Assembly: GCA_023079485.1 (NCBI GenBank)
Contig: CM041090.1
Location: 32,576,874-32,640,873 of the forward strand
Length of the DNA: 64,000 nt
Source of the DNA: Archilochus colubris
Lineage: Eukaryota; Chordata; Aves; Apodiformes; Trochilidae
Direction of reading: 5' to 3'
Shown: positions 39,101 to 51,452 of the stretch, in pieces
How positions within the stretch are numbered: position 1 is the first letter of the stretch
Layout: every line of letters begins with the position of its first letter
Made by a program: the position numbers and the translations under genes
The notes under the pieces: generated by a model
Told to the model about the DNA's origin: nothing
The model's database searches: none
What the model saw: the letters and a program-made list of their open reading frames with translations, nothing else

Positions 39101-40690
39101 GAAAAGGTAGAAACAGAATTTTAAAAGAAAAGGATAAACTTCACGTGTTCTCTTTTAGTTTAATCTGGCTTAAAGGACCTGCAGAAGCAATTTTAAAAAA
39201 ACAGCAAAAAAATGCTCAAACAAAACCCCCCAAAAACTGAAGTGGTAGCTGGATATGCAGAACAAGTTTTCTCTGAACTTAGTTGCCAGAGAAGCTGTGA
39301 TTTCTGTGTTTGACTTCAGAACTAACTCTTCACCATCGTATACAGTGACTCCATTTTATCTAAATGAAAGTTGCTGATGAGTTGTTTCCTTTGTGAAAAA
39401 GCTCAAGGTAAGATTGGCCAGAAGTATGAAGAGGTGAAATGGCAGTGTATAACCTAGCAAGATAAACATGCTACCATTTTGTAAAACAAATGCACATGCA
39501 ATTTATTTATTTGACTTATTGTACAGGAAAACCTAGACTTAAATTATAACATCCTTGAATTTTCTAGTTAACTACAATTGTAGTACAGTATCATGTTTTA
39601 GTATGACTTCTGTTTTAGTGAAAGTACTTAAACATTCGTGTACTATATTTGAGTGAGATGAGCAGCTATACGTACTAATTCTTCCTCAATGGAAAGGAGC
39701 ATTTCATCATTACAATTGAAGTTCAATTGCTGGTATTTAAGTACTATCAAATAGATTTCTTTCAACGTGATACGGTATCTGTATAAACTTCAGGGATGAT
39801 TATAGTAAAACTGAAACACAGCTCTATGACTTCAGGTTACCACGCTGAAATTTGAAGCTTTCTGTAACGTGCATAATAGCAAAGTTGCACAGAGCATACC
39901 CGCATTATCAGGGTGAATTTAAACCGAGTACACTGGTGTGATATTTATAGCAAGGTGTGTGTGTCTGTGTGTGTGTGAGAAGGTGTGAGTAGTGGTTCCA
40001 GGAAGGCCAGGAAAGATCATAACCCTGTAAAGGCTTTATGATGAGGATGTCTGGATTAGGAAATAACATGACTTTTACTAAACACTTTTTAGAAAACCCA
40101 TGTTCTCTGAATTATCACCTCTTAAAATTTGATTATGTACTTGGAATGACTGTATATGTCTGCCCCTTTAGCAACATAAAACTACTAAATTAATATTTAA
40201 AATGCTGGCCTGCTTATGTTACAATAATTTGTGTCAGTTAATTTACTGTCAATTTACATGTAAAGATTAAACTATTTTTTTCTGCATTTTATGAATTCTG
40301 TATACTGGAGTTTGTTAAAGATTGACATGTTAGGTGATACTGTACAAAATTGTATTGACTACCTTTAGTGAAAATCAAAAGTAAAATTCATATGTATTTC
40401 CTTTTTACACTTCCATCTAATTTCTTGACAACTTGAATAAATTTCATAGAGCCTTTCTAACATGAACTATTGTTAATTTAACTGTTGCAATAATTAAGCT
40501 TTAAGAAGTATTGTTGGTATATTTATAATTTTAAGAAGATCATGTTTGTTTCATACTGCTTATTTTTAGCTGTTCTATTGTCACTGTTACAGCTGAAGAA
40601 CTTTACTAAATACTTGACATTACAAAATAACTTGCTGGGGTTGTCCTCTGTATACTGATGTTAAATAAAAATGTGTGATTGAACTGTAAA
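36126..40690 (+). other. WDR20: Probable 3' UTR of read-through WDR20 mRNA
   Basis: AT-rich sequence after the read-through stop. AATAAA signals occur at 36323-36328, 37134-37139 and 40664-40669; the last is followed by GT-rich sequence (atgtgtgattg). No coding frame or transposon is recognised. Which signal is used, and so the real 3' end, cannot be decided here. The same DNA is the first part of the last intron for the spliced form. Confidence 0.45.
39953..39979. repeat. (GT)n microsatellite, interrupted
   Basis: Short GT-rich simple repeat of the form gtgtgtgtctgtgtgtgtgt, with one C interruption. It lies in the WDR20 3' region. Confidence 0.8.
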
Positions 40691-43600
40691 TGTAGATAAC
40701 TTTCAATAGTCCTTTCCACATTTGAATTTTAATTTACCTTGCAGTCCTTAGGTGGTCTTATGCTATCTTACTGTACTGAACTAATGGCCACAATGAAAGC
40801 TGTTAACTTGTCATATTTTAAAGTCAGAATTGATCGCATCCTGTAATCTGCTCTGAGTAAATGTTTCCCTTGATCACAAGATGATGCATATGTTTTGATG
40901 TTTAAGTCTTGCTGATAAGGTCATGTCTCATGATACTTATTTTTTTTAGGACTATAGTATTATGAAATAGAATACTTATCAAGCCACTTATCAAACTTGT
41001 TTAAACTCAGATTCAGAAAAACATGGACACAGATGTACCTAGATTCTCTCTGCCTACCTGTCAAATAGGAGCTGGGGCAGAGTGTTGTCATTCCTTCTAG
41101 GACTCTACAGGAGCTCTTTCCACTGTGGATTCTGGTGCAGGGTATATACTCTTTATTCTGGCTCGAGATCTTGACATTTACCTAGTGAATACTGAATATT
41201 CCTGAGGATATGGCTTACTCAGATGATTGCTTTCAATGTGGCTGCTCATCTGAACTAGAACTAATTTAGTCTAAAATTTAGGCTGCAGTATTCCTGGGAA
41301 CCTGTTTAGGTGAAGGCTTAGGATGGGATTGTGTCTCCCTTGCAGCAGTGGTTCTGTGTTAACTGATGAAAAGAAAAAAAAAGTTACTTACTTCACTATT
41401 TCAAAGGTATTTTGGAGAAATTTCAGTGAAAAAGTTGGTTGTCTTGGGCTGAGTCTAACTGAGGTAGGGCACTGTCCCTTAGGTGAAGATGCTGTGTAGA
41501 CTCAAGCTGAGAAAATCATCTTACATCAACTTCAGAACTTTCTGGCTCTTCAGAAGGTACTGATTGACCACTGTAGTTGTCTCTGTATATAACATAAGTG
41601 TTTATTTATGAAGAGGTGCCAGTTGATCAAAATGAAATCTGTCCTGAAAGTTTCTGGGAACAGCCAGTTACATCTAATGATGCAAGAACTGCTTGGTCAA
41701 ACCAGATTTGTCACTATGAGCATGAAACAAAACTTCCACAACCTCTGTGGTCAGAGAAGGTACTTTGGCAAAATATGTCTTGGAACATGAAAGTGTTGTC
41801 TTGCTTGTTGCAAAAATGTTGCACAGACTTCTCCAAGGAAATAACTTGTATGATCACATTCTTTTCTGGTTTTTGAAGTTGGATTTGGGTAGGTGCTGAT
41901 CAACCTTAGCACATTCATTTGTCTTGTTTCTTCTTCTGTGAAGATCATACTGAATTTACAACTAACCAAAACAGGGTTGTCTTAAGTCATATGCTTTCCC
42001 CTGAGGTTTTCCTTGGGTTGTCTCCTTTTTGTTATTTTCTGATCTGAAAATTTTAAAACTTACAGACTTGTCTAGTTGTAGTTTGAGCTAGAAAAACAAC
42101 TGTTCCTAAGCATGTGAGCTCTTACTACCTAAATGAAGCTTAATTGCTTGAGCCATGTCAGGCTTCTGCTGGCAAAAGCCTTTTTGCTTTTCCCAGCACA
42201 CAAATAGTTGCATATTATTTTTTTTCTCTTGTACATGTATATCTTCTATTTGCTAATCATATATTAGTCCTGAAGTAATCTTGCCTAATACTAGGTAGAC
42301 TTTCAGTTGGTCTGCTGGTTTTCTGTCAGCCTTGACTTTATTTTTTTTGTTGACAGTGAGTAAAGTGATGATACTCCTCTGTCAGGAGAAAAATACGGGC
42401 AGAAGAGAAGTTGCAAGTGAAACCTCTGTGATGCTGCTACATGCTTTTCCAAGATCTGGTGTCAAATAATCTAAGCATTTATATTTTTCTGTAACACTAC
42501 CAGAACAAAGAAAAAAAGGCAAATGGAAAACAAATAATGTATTTAAAAGTAAACATATAAACATATAGATTGTGTAAAGATAGGTATCAGCTTTGCTGTA
42601 TCCCCCTAAACCCCAATGCAGAGCAATTCTTTGTAGTATGTCATGTGCTTCCGTGAACATTCTCAGTTAATTAATTTTGAGTCCATTACAGATTAAGATT
42701 TGATTTATTTGAGTATATGCAGTTCAGAGACTTAAGCTAATAAATGCTGATTCATTTGGATAATAAACCTTCATAGATTTTGTTCATGCAAGACCAGTTT
42801 TTCATGTAAGACCAGTTCAGCTGATTTGACTAAAGAATTTTAAACAAATGTGGGAAATTTAATTCTGTTTGAGCACAGTATTTGTATTGCTCAAATACTG
42901 TATTGGACTGTGGCCTCCTTTTCAAGCCAAGGTCTTGGTTCAGATTACTTTTTCAAATTACTTCAGGAATATCACCACTCTGGGCAAGAATAAACTGCCC
43001 ATGGAATGTTCTTCAAATAATAAATTCCCAGTATTTCCCTTACTGGCAGTAGCAGAAAGGGTTTTAACAGACCAGTGACTTTCTTTTTTATGGGCACTAA
43101 TTCAGCCATTTTAAAAACTGGTGTAATTAAATTAGTGAGATGTACTTAGGAGCCTTGGTTTTGTTGGGCTTTATTTTGTTTTGTTTACATTGATTGTAGG
43201 TTACATTGGACTGTTTGCTTTTTTTTTTTTTTTCCCTACCTTTCAATCTCAGAAAGTAGGAATATGTGCAAAGTTCTGACATCCAGGAAGTGACTGAGAG
43301 TCAGCTGAGCTGCATTATGTAAGATGTGAGCATGTGCCAACAGCATTGTGAAGTAGCACAGACACATTAACTTCACATGAACCTGCTCAGGTGTCCAAAC
43401 TTGCCATTTTTTATCTAGATTAGTGAAACTACATATGATTGCATCTGCAGCTCCAATTAATCCCATTCTAATCTATGTGAAGAAAATTTCAACTAGGTAG
43501 TTACTGATGGTCTTTTTTTGTCTGCTTGGTATCTTCATTTTTTTTTTGTTTGAGGTTTGCTTCGTTGTTTTAATTTTTTAAATACAGTAATATGTGCTGA

Positions 43601-46600
43601 TTTTTCCTAGAAAATTATCGTTTCTTTTATGAAACCTCCTTTTCATATTTTTTCCTGGAAAAAAAAACCCAAACTTTTGCCTGGACCACATGTGGAATTA
43701 AAAAAAAAGAACAAAATTCCCCTGTGATCCCATGAATTGTGGAAAGGGTTAGTCTTAACCACTGCTGCAGGTCTTCCTGAACAACACACAGCTATGGATG
43801 CCATAAACCTCAGGTGGAAATGACCAAATTGCATTTTTGGTAAAAACTAGGCTTGCAGGGATAGGAATGAAAAGCCCTACAAAAATACAAAGTCCTCTTG
43901 TTTTGGAAAGTCAGAGAATGCATAGATAAACATGGGATAGCCCTAGCAACTACTGCTCAAACAGTCTCTGTTAAATACTTTCACACTGCTAACTGATACA
44001 AGAAAAATCCTGCAGTCCCTGCTAAAGCAGCACACCTCAGGTGTACAGCACCCCGTGCAGATGACTGATGACACAGCATCTACCTGGAGGACCAGCCCTC
44101 TCTGAGGTTGTGATGATGATTTTATTAAATTCCTGACTTGCTTCTTATAACTGTTTCATTTCCCACCCTCTGCCAGACCCACGTGCTGACAGAATAATAC
44201 TGCTAATAAAATACTACATTGATTTTCAAAACTTTTTGAAAAGTTTATTAATTTGTTTCTGCTGCTTGCTGATTATGATCTGTTTGTTCTTTAACTTTGA
44301 CCTGAGGCACTGTGCTGCATGGCTCATCTGCAGTTGTTGCATCTCAGTTTTCCTGTGTTAACTCTCACAGCTGTTAAACTGTTGCACCAAGAAGTTGCTG
44401 CAGATTTTGTTCCATCTTTTACCACCTGGTTGACTAAACTGGGTGGTTTCATCACAGAAAGGACTGCAGTCTAATTTTGTTTTTCTTTGCAGAAAGGAGT
44501 TTTCTATATTTCTTTATAATTTCATCCATCACTTCATTCCCAGAGAATACAATTACAAATATTCTAGTCCCACACCCTTTATTTTACAGATCAGACTCTT
44601 ACAGGGTAACCTTTTTATCAAAACTAACTGTTTTGCAGCCTTCATTTGCTCTTCTAATGTGGCCTTCAAAAGTTTCCTTTGCTACACCCAACATAGCTTC
44701 GTATCTGGTCTTGTTCAAAAGGCTCTGATAAAATGGCAAAATGCAGTAGAATCTTTTGTTCCTCAGGACCCATCCAGAACACTCACCACTTCAGTAAAAC
44801 TTATGTGCCTAAAAACCGAATTCTTATCCTTGCTTTTCTTCTATGAACATCTGAAGTCTTAAGATGTCTTCTGAAATAAAATACTTGGAAGAACTCATAA
44901 AATAATCTCTTCCTCAGAGGTGAAGTTGAGGAGTGGCCATCGTAGTCGTGTCAAGTTTTAGGGCAGGACTTGCAAGGTTTTTGAAATGTCGGTCTGTACT
45001 TGCATGGGGATATTGAGCTTGAGATTCTTTCCACTTTGGCATTCCTCTCCTCTGGCTTGCCTGCTCAGAGGTGTAGAATTAATTCAGAGAAAGGATTGAA
45101 ATACAAGGAGTTCCTAATATTCACTTACTCAGAACCACATGAGCTGCACTTCTGCCCTTTTAAGTAGGGGAGTATTCATGGCCTGGGAGATGAAACCAGG
45201 ACTGAGTGAATCCTTAAGGGTTCGTAGTCTTGGAACTTGAATTCCAGAGTGTCTGGGGGTTCATGGGGAGCAAAGCACCACACTGAATTTCAGTATGTGC
45301 ACCTGTTTCTAGAGGAGTTGTAGGAAAATGAATGACTCTTCATTTTCTTTCCCAACAATTGGTTGCATTACAGTGTGTATCTGATAATAGGACAGAGCTT
45401 ATTTCTCTCCATCTGTAGAGCATCATTATGAGCCTGTTGAAAAAGACTTCATATTATGCCATCCCTAGTACTTTCTGTGTGCTTATAAAACACACATTTG
45501 CATATGAACACTTTGGATCACTGATACATTATAGACTGCAAATACCTTTGGACATATTTTTCCAGGGTACTTGAAAGTTGCTTAGCGGATGTAATCTTCT
45601 GGTAAGAAAGGCCTTCCAATTGCTTCTGAAGAATGCTTCAGTAATCAGCTATAGAGTTCTGATTCATCTTCATTGCATTCAAACAAGAGTCCTTGGTATA
45701 CGTTTTCAAAAGTGCTTCAGTAGCTTTTTTACTCTCAAATTCTGCCTTTTTTTCACCATCTATTCCTTAACTAATAACTAGGAAACTTTCTGTGCTCTTC
45801 TTGTGAAATATGCAGTATATTTGCACATCCTGAATGTCCAACAAGTGGAAAGACCAGCCCACTTCAGTCTACCTCAGCAGTGTTTAATCGGATATCCACT
45901 ACATAAACAAGTAAAAATCAAGTTTTCTAGCTCCTGCAGGTCTGGTTTATGGAGGTCACAAATGACTGCACCTGTATATACACACACATGTATATGTATG
46001 CACATGAACACGTGCAGTCTGCTGCAGAACCTACAAATGTATCCAGGTTCATAATGTGCTTGAACTGATGTTTTTTAAAAAGAAGGGCTACTAAGGTTTT
46101 AGTAGAAGTTTGATGGCTTGAATTCATCCAGTCCAGCCCTCCTTCCACCTCTTCTGCCTACGGTCAGGATTTTCTTCATCAGCCACGACCTTTCAGTTCT
46201 TGGATCCAAGCCAGAAAGAGCTCCTGTAGATTCTAAAGATGTGACCTAATTATACATTGTGTGCTAATTGCTGCCTGAGCTTGTGTAGTTTGATGGATCT
46301 GAGTCATAGGATCTTAATTTTGAGGTAAGAACCTAAGCTGGCAGCTGTTAAGAAGAATCACTAAAAGTGCATTTTCTCATGCCACGTAGTAAGAAGTTGC
46401 AGTGATGCTCACTGGTGTGCTTCCAGCTTAGCTGCCATTGTGCTCCTCAGCCTGCTGGCTCTTGTTATGTAACAGCCTTGCAAGAAAACCAAATGGTATT
46501 TTGATCTTAAACTTTTCCTAAATAAGTCTGATATGCAGATAATTTAATGTAAATTATTAAAAAGAGCCTACTGTACATAAATCTGAAACAGAATCTATCC

Positions 46601-47269
46601 ATTGATGGTTATGGGTAAGGTGTAGTTTCCTTAATCCAGAGCAGCAGCCTCTGTCCAGCCAGGGGGGCTGTGCAGGCATGAGATTATGTTTGAAGTGAAG
46701 TAATTCTCACTTTATTTGAATGGGGATTTAGTAAAATGAGCTGGTAGAAAGTTTTCCTGAATGCAAGTTTAAAATTGTAATGGGAAATCTTTACAGAACT
46801 GCTCAGTGTTTCCTTCTCTTCTAAAACTACCAAAATAAATATTTGGTTAGATAATCTATTTTTCTATTCAAAGCTTGTAATATTCAATAATATATGAGAT
46901 TGAGCGTTTCCCTGTATCAGGCTAGGTGTCAAACTTGTTGATATTGGAATAGGTTTGTTTCTTGCTACCCTAATAAAATGCTTATCACTTTTTTGGTGTA
47001 CGATTTTTAAAGTTCACAATGACTCAAAATGCAAGGCAGATGAAATCAAATGCTGGGGTCAGATTCATCATGTGCTGTAAACACACACACTGGTGTGTGC
47101 TGCTTGACTGAGACCATAGAGGCTTTGATTCTTTTGTAGGAAGGAAGGTGCTGATGTCTAAAGTAAGCAAGTGATGGTAAATAGTATTCATTTTAGCTTC
47201 AGGCTAAGAACTTTATAAAATTCATGTCAGGTTCTCTTGCTGGATTAATGTAAACTGCTTTGTTTGCAG

Positions 47270-47323
47270 GGTTTATTGTCATCCCAAAACCAGGCCAATT
47301 CTCCAAGTGGAACTGTAGTATAG
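47270..47323 (+). CDS. WDR20: WDR20 alternative terminal exon
   Basis: Acceptor tgtttgcag, then 17 codons GLLSSQNQANSPSGTVV and TAG. It joins in phase 0 to the exon 3 donor at 36107 (…PGKV-GLLSS…). This matches the C-terminus of the longer vertebrate WDR20 isoform (GLLSSQNQ…GTVV in human, from memory). The resulting protein would be 587 aa. The reading frame is too short to be noticed as an ORF; it is supported by the splice site, the phase and the match to the known isoform. It lies about 5.5 kb from the nearest MOK coding sequence, which converges on it. Confidence 0.9.
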   Translation, partial: GLLSSQNQANSPSGTVV

Positions 47324-47695
47324 CCATCACACTACTGCTAGCAAATCTCTGAACGCAGGACAAGAAGTAATGACAGTGGAACCAGAAGCTGTTCTTCAGG
47401 CAAAGAGCATCACAAAATATAATGTGGCAGAGTGTACACATGGAATTATGTGAATCACATAGTAATTTGCAAAGGAATAATGTAATGAGTTCTTATTACA
47501 GCTAATACTGCTAGGCTGCTCACCCAAGGAAGAGTTTTCACTTTAAAAACAAAAAAAAAGCTTCCTTTGGTGCTGCAGGAAAAAATAGTTTTTTGGTTTT
47601 CTTTATACTTTTCAAGTCCAGTGTAATTTAATCTATATAAATATATAAATAAAATATATATATATATATAGTGTAAAATAAAGTATGTTTCTTAA
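47324..47695 (+). terminator. WDR20: WDR20 long-isoform 3' UTR and poly(A) signals
   Basis: The stop at 47321-47323 is followed by about 325 bp of AT-rich sequence and two AATAAA hexamers, at 47648-47653 and 47677-47682, on either side of an (AT)n run. The second is followed by gtatgttt, a modest GT-rich element. This is the likely end of the spliced WDR20 transcript. Use of a later signal cannot be excluded. Confidence 0.55.
47653..47670. repeat. (AT)n microsatellite
   Basis: Uninterrupted TA repeat of about nine units between the two AATAAA hexamers of the WDR20 terminal exon. Length variation here would change the spacing of the poly(A) signals. Confidence 0.8.
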
Positions 47696-49272
47696 ATTCA
47701 AATAAGTTCCATGGTTAAACTAGTACTTCACCATTGTTTATTTTGCACTGATTTTTTTAACTAGAGATGGCTAGGAGACAGCCTGGAATGCACTCATGGA
47801 AACTGAAAGTCATTACTTTCTGGCTTCAAAAGGTTATTCAGGAAGATGGATGCTGCAATCATAGATTTTTAAAACAAAATTGTTTTGCACTTAAATAGTT
47901 TAATGCTAATAGAGAATTACTTTAAAATGGGTGTCCAGACACCAGAAAAACTATGTTGTGGAGAAAAGATCCTTTGTATCTATTAAACATTTATTTTAAT
48001 ATTGTTGTTTCCAACTGCAGTCGGCTCTGTATTATATGTATAAATAATGTAATTCAGTGGTGGGGAAGGGGAGTAATGAATCATTACACCAGAAATTCTC
48101 ATTCATTTAAGAAAGTGGTATTTCTAATTCAGCAAATACATATTAAACTATCTTGAATATGCATTTTTGTTTACTTTCTGTTCGAATTCAATCACTTTTG
48201 ATGTAATCAATCCTTTGTCGAATTAAATGTTTGGTACAGAAATATAATCTAAACTTTGTAGAACAAATTCCTTTCAAAAATACCCCATCTAGAACATTGC
48301 TTCATATTTCTTATAGTTGAATTTCAGTTAGGGAAGTGAGATATCATTGCTCTGTTCTTGTTCTTAGTGGTTTATCTTCAAATACATGATACAGGAAAAT
48401 CTTGCTGACGTCTTTGTGGAGTGAGGATTCTGTAATCACACAGACCCGTATGTGCAGCTTGGGAGGGGTGCAGCAGGAGATCAGCAGTAGGGGATGTGCA
48501 CACCTTCTGACTTGGCCATCTGACATTAATTCAGCAGATCAGAGTAGGTGTGTTTCCCAGACAACTTCTTTGTCTTAAATCAGGCATCTGATTTTTAATT
48601 CACTGCTCTTCAAGCTGTCAGGTTTTATGCAGATAGACGTCTCCATGTATTGGTACAGTTCTCATGCTGCTTGGCTGAGCACACGTGCTTTGCAGTCAGT
48701 CAGCAACCAAACACAAATTGTTAACAGTAGCTCTTGCAGCTATTCAATATCCTCCAAGAGGTGTTGCCCCATGTCAAGCCCCACAGTGACAGAAGTGTCC
48801 TCTGCACCCTTCCCTTCACCCTGTGCAGCAATATCCACAATTGGGCATCAGCAGAACCTTGCCTGGGAGTGGAGGACTTGGCCTGAGTGTGAACCCCCTG
48901 TAGCTGGGGCACACATTAATGCCCTTCCTGCTCTCCAGCAGTAAAGCTGAGTAGAATTTTTTTTAAACTGCAAGTAAACTTGAGCCATTTTCAGGCTTGG
49001 TAAGTTAATTTTTTTTTCAGAAAATGATTGAAAATTTGGGGAGAAACAACTGCAGTAGCTACTTCTTTCTAAGTCTTGTAATGCATATAGAAAATTGCCA
49101 GATACATTTACAAGTTGGCACTTAGGTTGTTGAATTTATTAAAAGATGGAACTGTACTCCATTATTCTTATCTATTTAAGTTCAAATAAAATATGAGGAA
49201 TGGGGAAAATACTGAAACTGAGCAGGATACTTGTTCAGAAATTTTGTTTTATTACCAGAGTAGGGTTAACTG

Positions 49273-49473
49273 CTAAAATACAGATAAACCTCCTCGCTGA
49301 AAACTGGCCTGGTTATCTCTCTGTAGGCTTATTATATATGTAAAGTGCTTCATACAGTCTGAATGAAACTGGAACAGTTGAGAAAATATCCTAACTTTAA
49401 AATGCTTTTTTTCTTCTTCAGCTGGTAAAACAAAACCAGTACTGGGAGGACTGTAGTATCCAACATTAGCATA
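49273..49473 (-). other. Exon-like segment C (unrecognised)
   Basis: On the - strand the acceptor-like tagttccttccag ends at 49474. It opens, in phase 0, a frame beginning YANVGYYSPPSTGFVLPAEE that stays open to TAG at 49273-49275. The first 26 residues look protein-like; the rest is less so. Phase 0 is compatible with segment B upstream. I recognise no domain, and the upstream frame is closed by TGA. It may be a terminal exon or chance. Confidence 0.25.
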
Positions 49474-49947
49474 CTGGAAGGAACTACTTGCATGGGCATT
49501 TGCAGATTGTAGTTGAATAGCACACAAGGATCAAATGGGCACTTTCTTTTTTCAGCCTTTCCATTATTATTGAGCAATCATCTAGAAACTTAAAGTGACC
49601 ATCCCACCTTTTATTCCACATGGGAAAAAAATACTATAGGAAGAAAAGGAATACTAATAACTTACCTGGAAAGAGCACAGACTGCTACTATAGACAGAGC
49701 TCTTAATAAGTAACTTTTTCTTGCTATGTTAAAAAATAAATTGAGTGGAACACAGATTATCTCAATATGAAACTTTAGCTGGAAGAATGAGGGTAGAAAC
49801 AACTTGCCAGTTTGTCGTTTAAAGTTGAGTATATTTTAAATATAAAGCAGGTGGGAAAACTGAAATTTGCCTTCTAATGCAACAGCCAGAGAAGTGTAAA
49901 TTGTCTCCAGAGATGTAACAGCAAAGAACTTGTTATGAAATAAATAC

Positions 49948-49979
49948 CTGTGAAGCACCATGTGTGCCAAACTGTCCAC
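49948..49979 (-). other. Exon-like segment B (unrecognised, 32 nt)
   Basis: Short segment with a good acceptor (tttatgctttcag) and a donor gtattt. Entered in phase 1 it reads GQFGTHGASQ, which fits the phase of segment A's donor exactly and leaves in phase 0. The only support is the paired splice sites and the phase. I cannot assign a family. Confidence 0.25.
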
Positions 49980-50765
49980 CTGAAAGCATAAATAAATGAA
50001 GAAAGCATTCCAATGTGGTCTTTACTTGAAATACCCAATTTTCATAGCAATAGCAATCTGCATGATAGCCCCAGATATGATAGAGAGAATTATTGGTAAA
50101 ATACAAGATATTACTCTGATAGCCTTTTCTTTCCAATTTCACAATTGCCAAAAATGCTCACTGCCATTTAAAAAAAAAAAAAGAAACCACATTTCCTGGT
50201 GTATGGATAAAGTGATTACCTACCTGATAGTAATTAGTCTCAGCTGAACAGGGTGCTGAGACATCATATAAACAACAATAGAAGAGTTGTACCAGTTAAT
50301 TGTGAGGTTGCATGGTTCTGATAGCTATATCAGCAAACAGTTGCAATAACACAGCTAAAAGCAGAAAGTATCTTCTGCACGCAAGATCTGAGGGACTTTT
50401 TTTTTTTTAATTGAAAATTTACGATATTTAAACTTCAGCATCTGTGGTTTGAGGTTTACAGGAAAAGATTACAGGAAGTTACCAATACAATTAACATATC
50501 TCCCTCAGGAACATACTCCTGATAACATGAGCCTTTGCCTACTGTGTAACACTAGGTAAGAGAGCTCCAAGTCTGAAAGATCAGTCTTGATGTCAAACAT
50601 GGGCAGTAATTTTTGATTTGGTTGTTTTTTTTTCCAATCTTTTAAGAAATTAATACTGTGGAGAGCAAGATCCCTCAGACACCTATTTTACCTATTTTTT
50701 AGAACATCATTTTCAATGCTGCACACTGTGCTCAATTCCAAATACATTAACACCAAGTAACTCAC

Positions 50766-50863
50766 CATCTTCCTCGATCTGGGAAAAAGCCTGGAAAAGC
50801 TCATGATGCCTCTTGCTCATAGTTCCAAAGGTTAAGTAGGGGGTTACTGTTACACTTTGTTGC
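50766..50863 (-). other. Exon-like segment A (unrecognised, 98 nt)
   Basis: Acceptor gatctacag and donor gtgagt bracket 98 bases. In the frame continuing into segment B they read VTVTPYLTFGTMSKRHHELF, then QAFSQIEEDG. The composition is protein-like (charged, helix-forming). The polypyrimidine tract is poor, and no homologue is recognised. Splicing A to B restores a Gly codon across the junction (g|gt). Confidence 0.3.
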
Positions 50864-51353
50864 CTGTAGATCTGCCATTCTTAACTCCATCTCCTAAGCT
50901 TAGCATCACATCTTTCTTTTATACACCCCCCATGCCAGTTATTCAAACAAATACTGTAATGTGTTACTACTGAAACTGTTTATCTGCTCATCCTCTGGAA
51001 TTTGGGCCTGTTCATAGTTACCTGGAAGCTGAATAGCAGTAGAATGAATAGGATCTAATGCAGTTCCAACAGAATCCTACCAGTGCTGAGAGGCTGATTC
51101 TTAAACCCCAACCAATCAACAGAAAACAACCAAAAAAGCCACCTTCTGAAAAACCTGTAATTTAGAACAATTGTTGTCAATTTTCACAAATTGCATATTC
51201 TATTAAAAGCTCAGGAGAGCTGAGAGCATAGTAAGCATAACTTTTACTCTAGTCAAGTAGTATTTTTAGAAAAACTTAATGTTAACATGTATTTTACTGC
51301 ACTGTTTGAGCTGTGTCTTAAATGATTAGAATAACTATATTGTCTCTACTTAC

Positions 51354-51452
51354 ACCATCAATCTCAAACAGAAGCTTAAGGGCTGCCTTAGTAACCTCAC
51401 TGGGTTCTGTCACCCAGTCCATTTTTTCACAGCCTCTCCCGTGCAGCACTGG
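51354..51452 (-). other. Exon-like segment D (unrecognised, 99 nt)
   Basis: Between an acceptor-like cagcag and a strong donor gtaagt the - strand reads, in phase 0, PVLHGRGCEKMDWVTEPSEV then TKAALKLLFEIDG. Phase 0 fits the donor candidate after MOK residue …SNIK at 52859. It does not fit segment A's best acceptor. The composition is protein-like, but the family is unknown and the polypyrimidine tract is weak. Confidence 0.25.

Larger units (their letters stand above)
36108..47269 (+). other. WDR20: WDR20 last intron (11 kb, alternative)
   Basis: Intron between the exon 3 donor (gtaagt, 36108) and the acceptor tgtttgcag at 47269. It is only removed in the longer isoform. Apart from the putative 3' UTR at its start it holds a GT-rich simple repeat near 39953 and T-rich tracts near 43220, and nothing else I can name. 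Open frames such as the 139-codon one at 44443-44862 show no domain or splice support. Confidence 0.8.

Noticed and set aside
44443..44862. 139-codon open frame on the + strand
   Set aside because: It has no recognisable domain, a low-complexity hydrophobic and aromatic composition, no splice or promoter context, and lies inside the WDR20 last intron. It is consistent with chance.
46080..46150. Possible CR1 scrap (tccagtccagccctcc)
   Set aside because: The match is limited to one short word common by chance. The characteristic CR1 end and the following blocks are missing.
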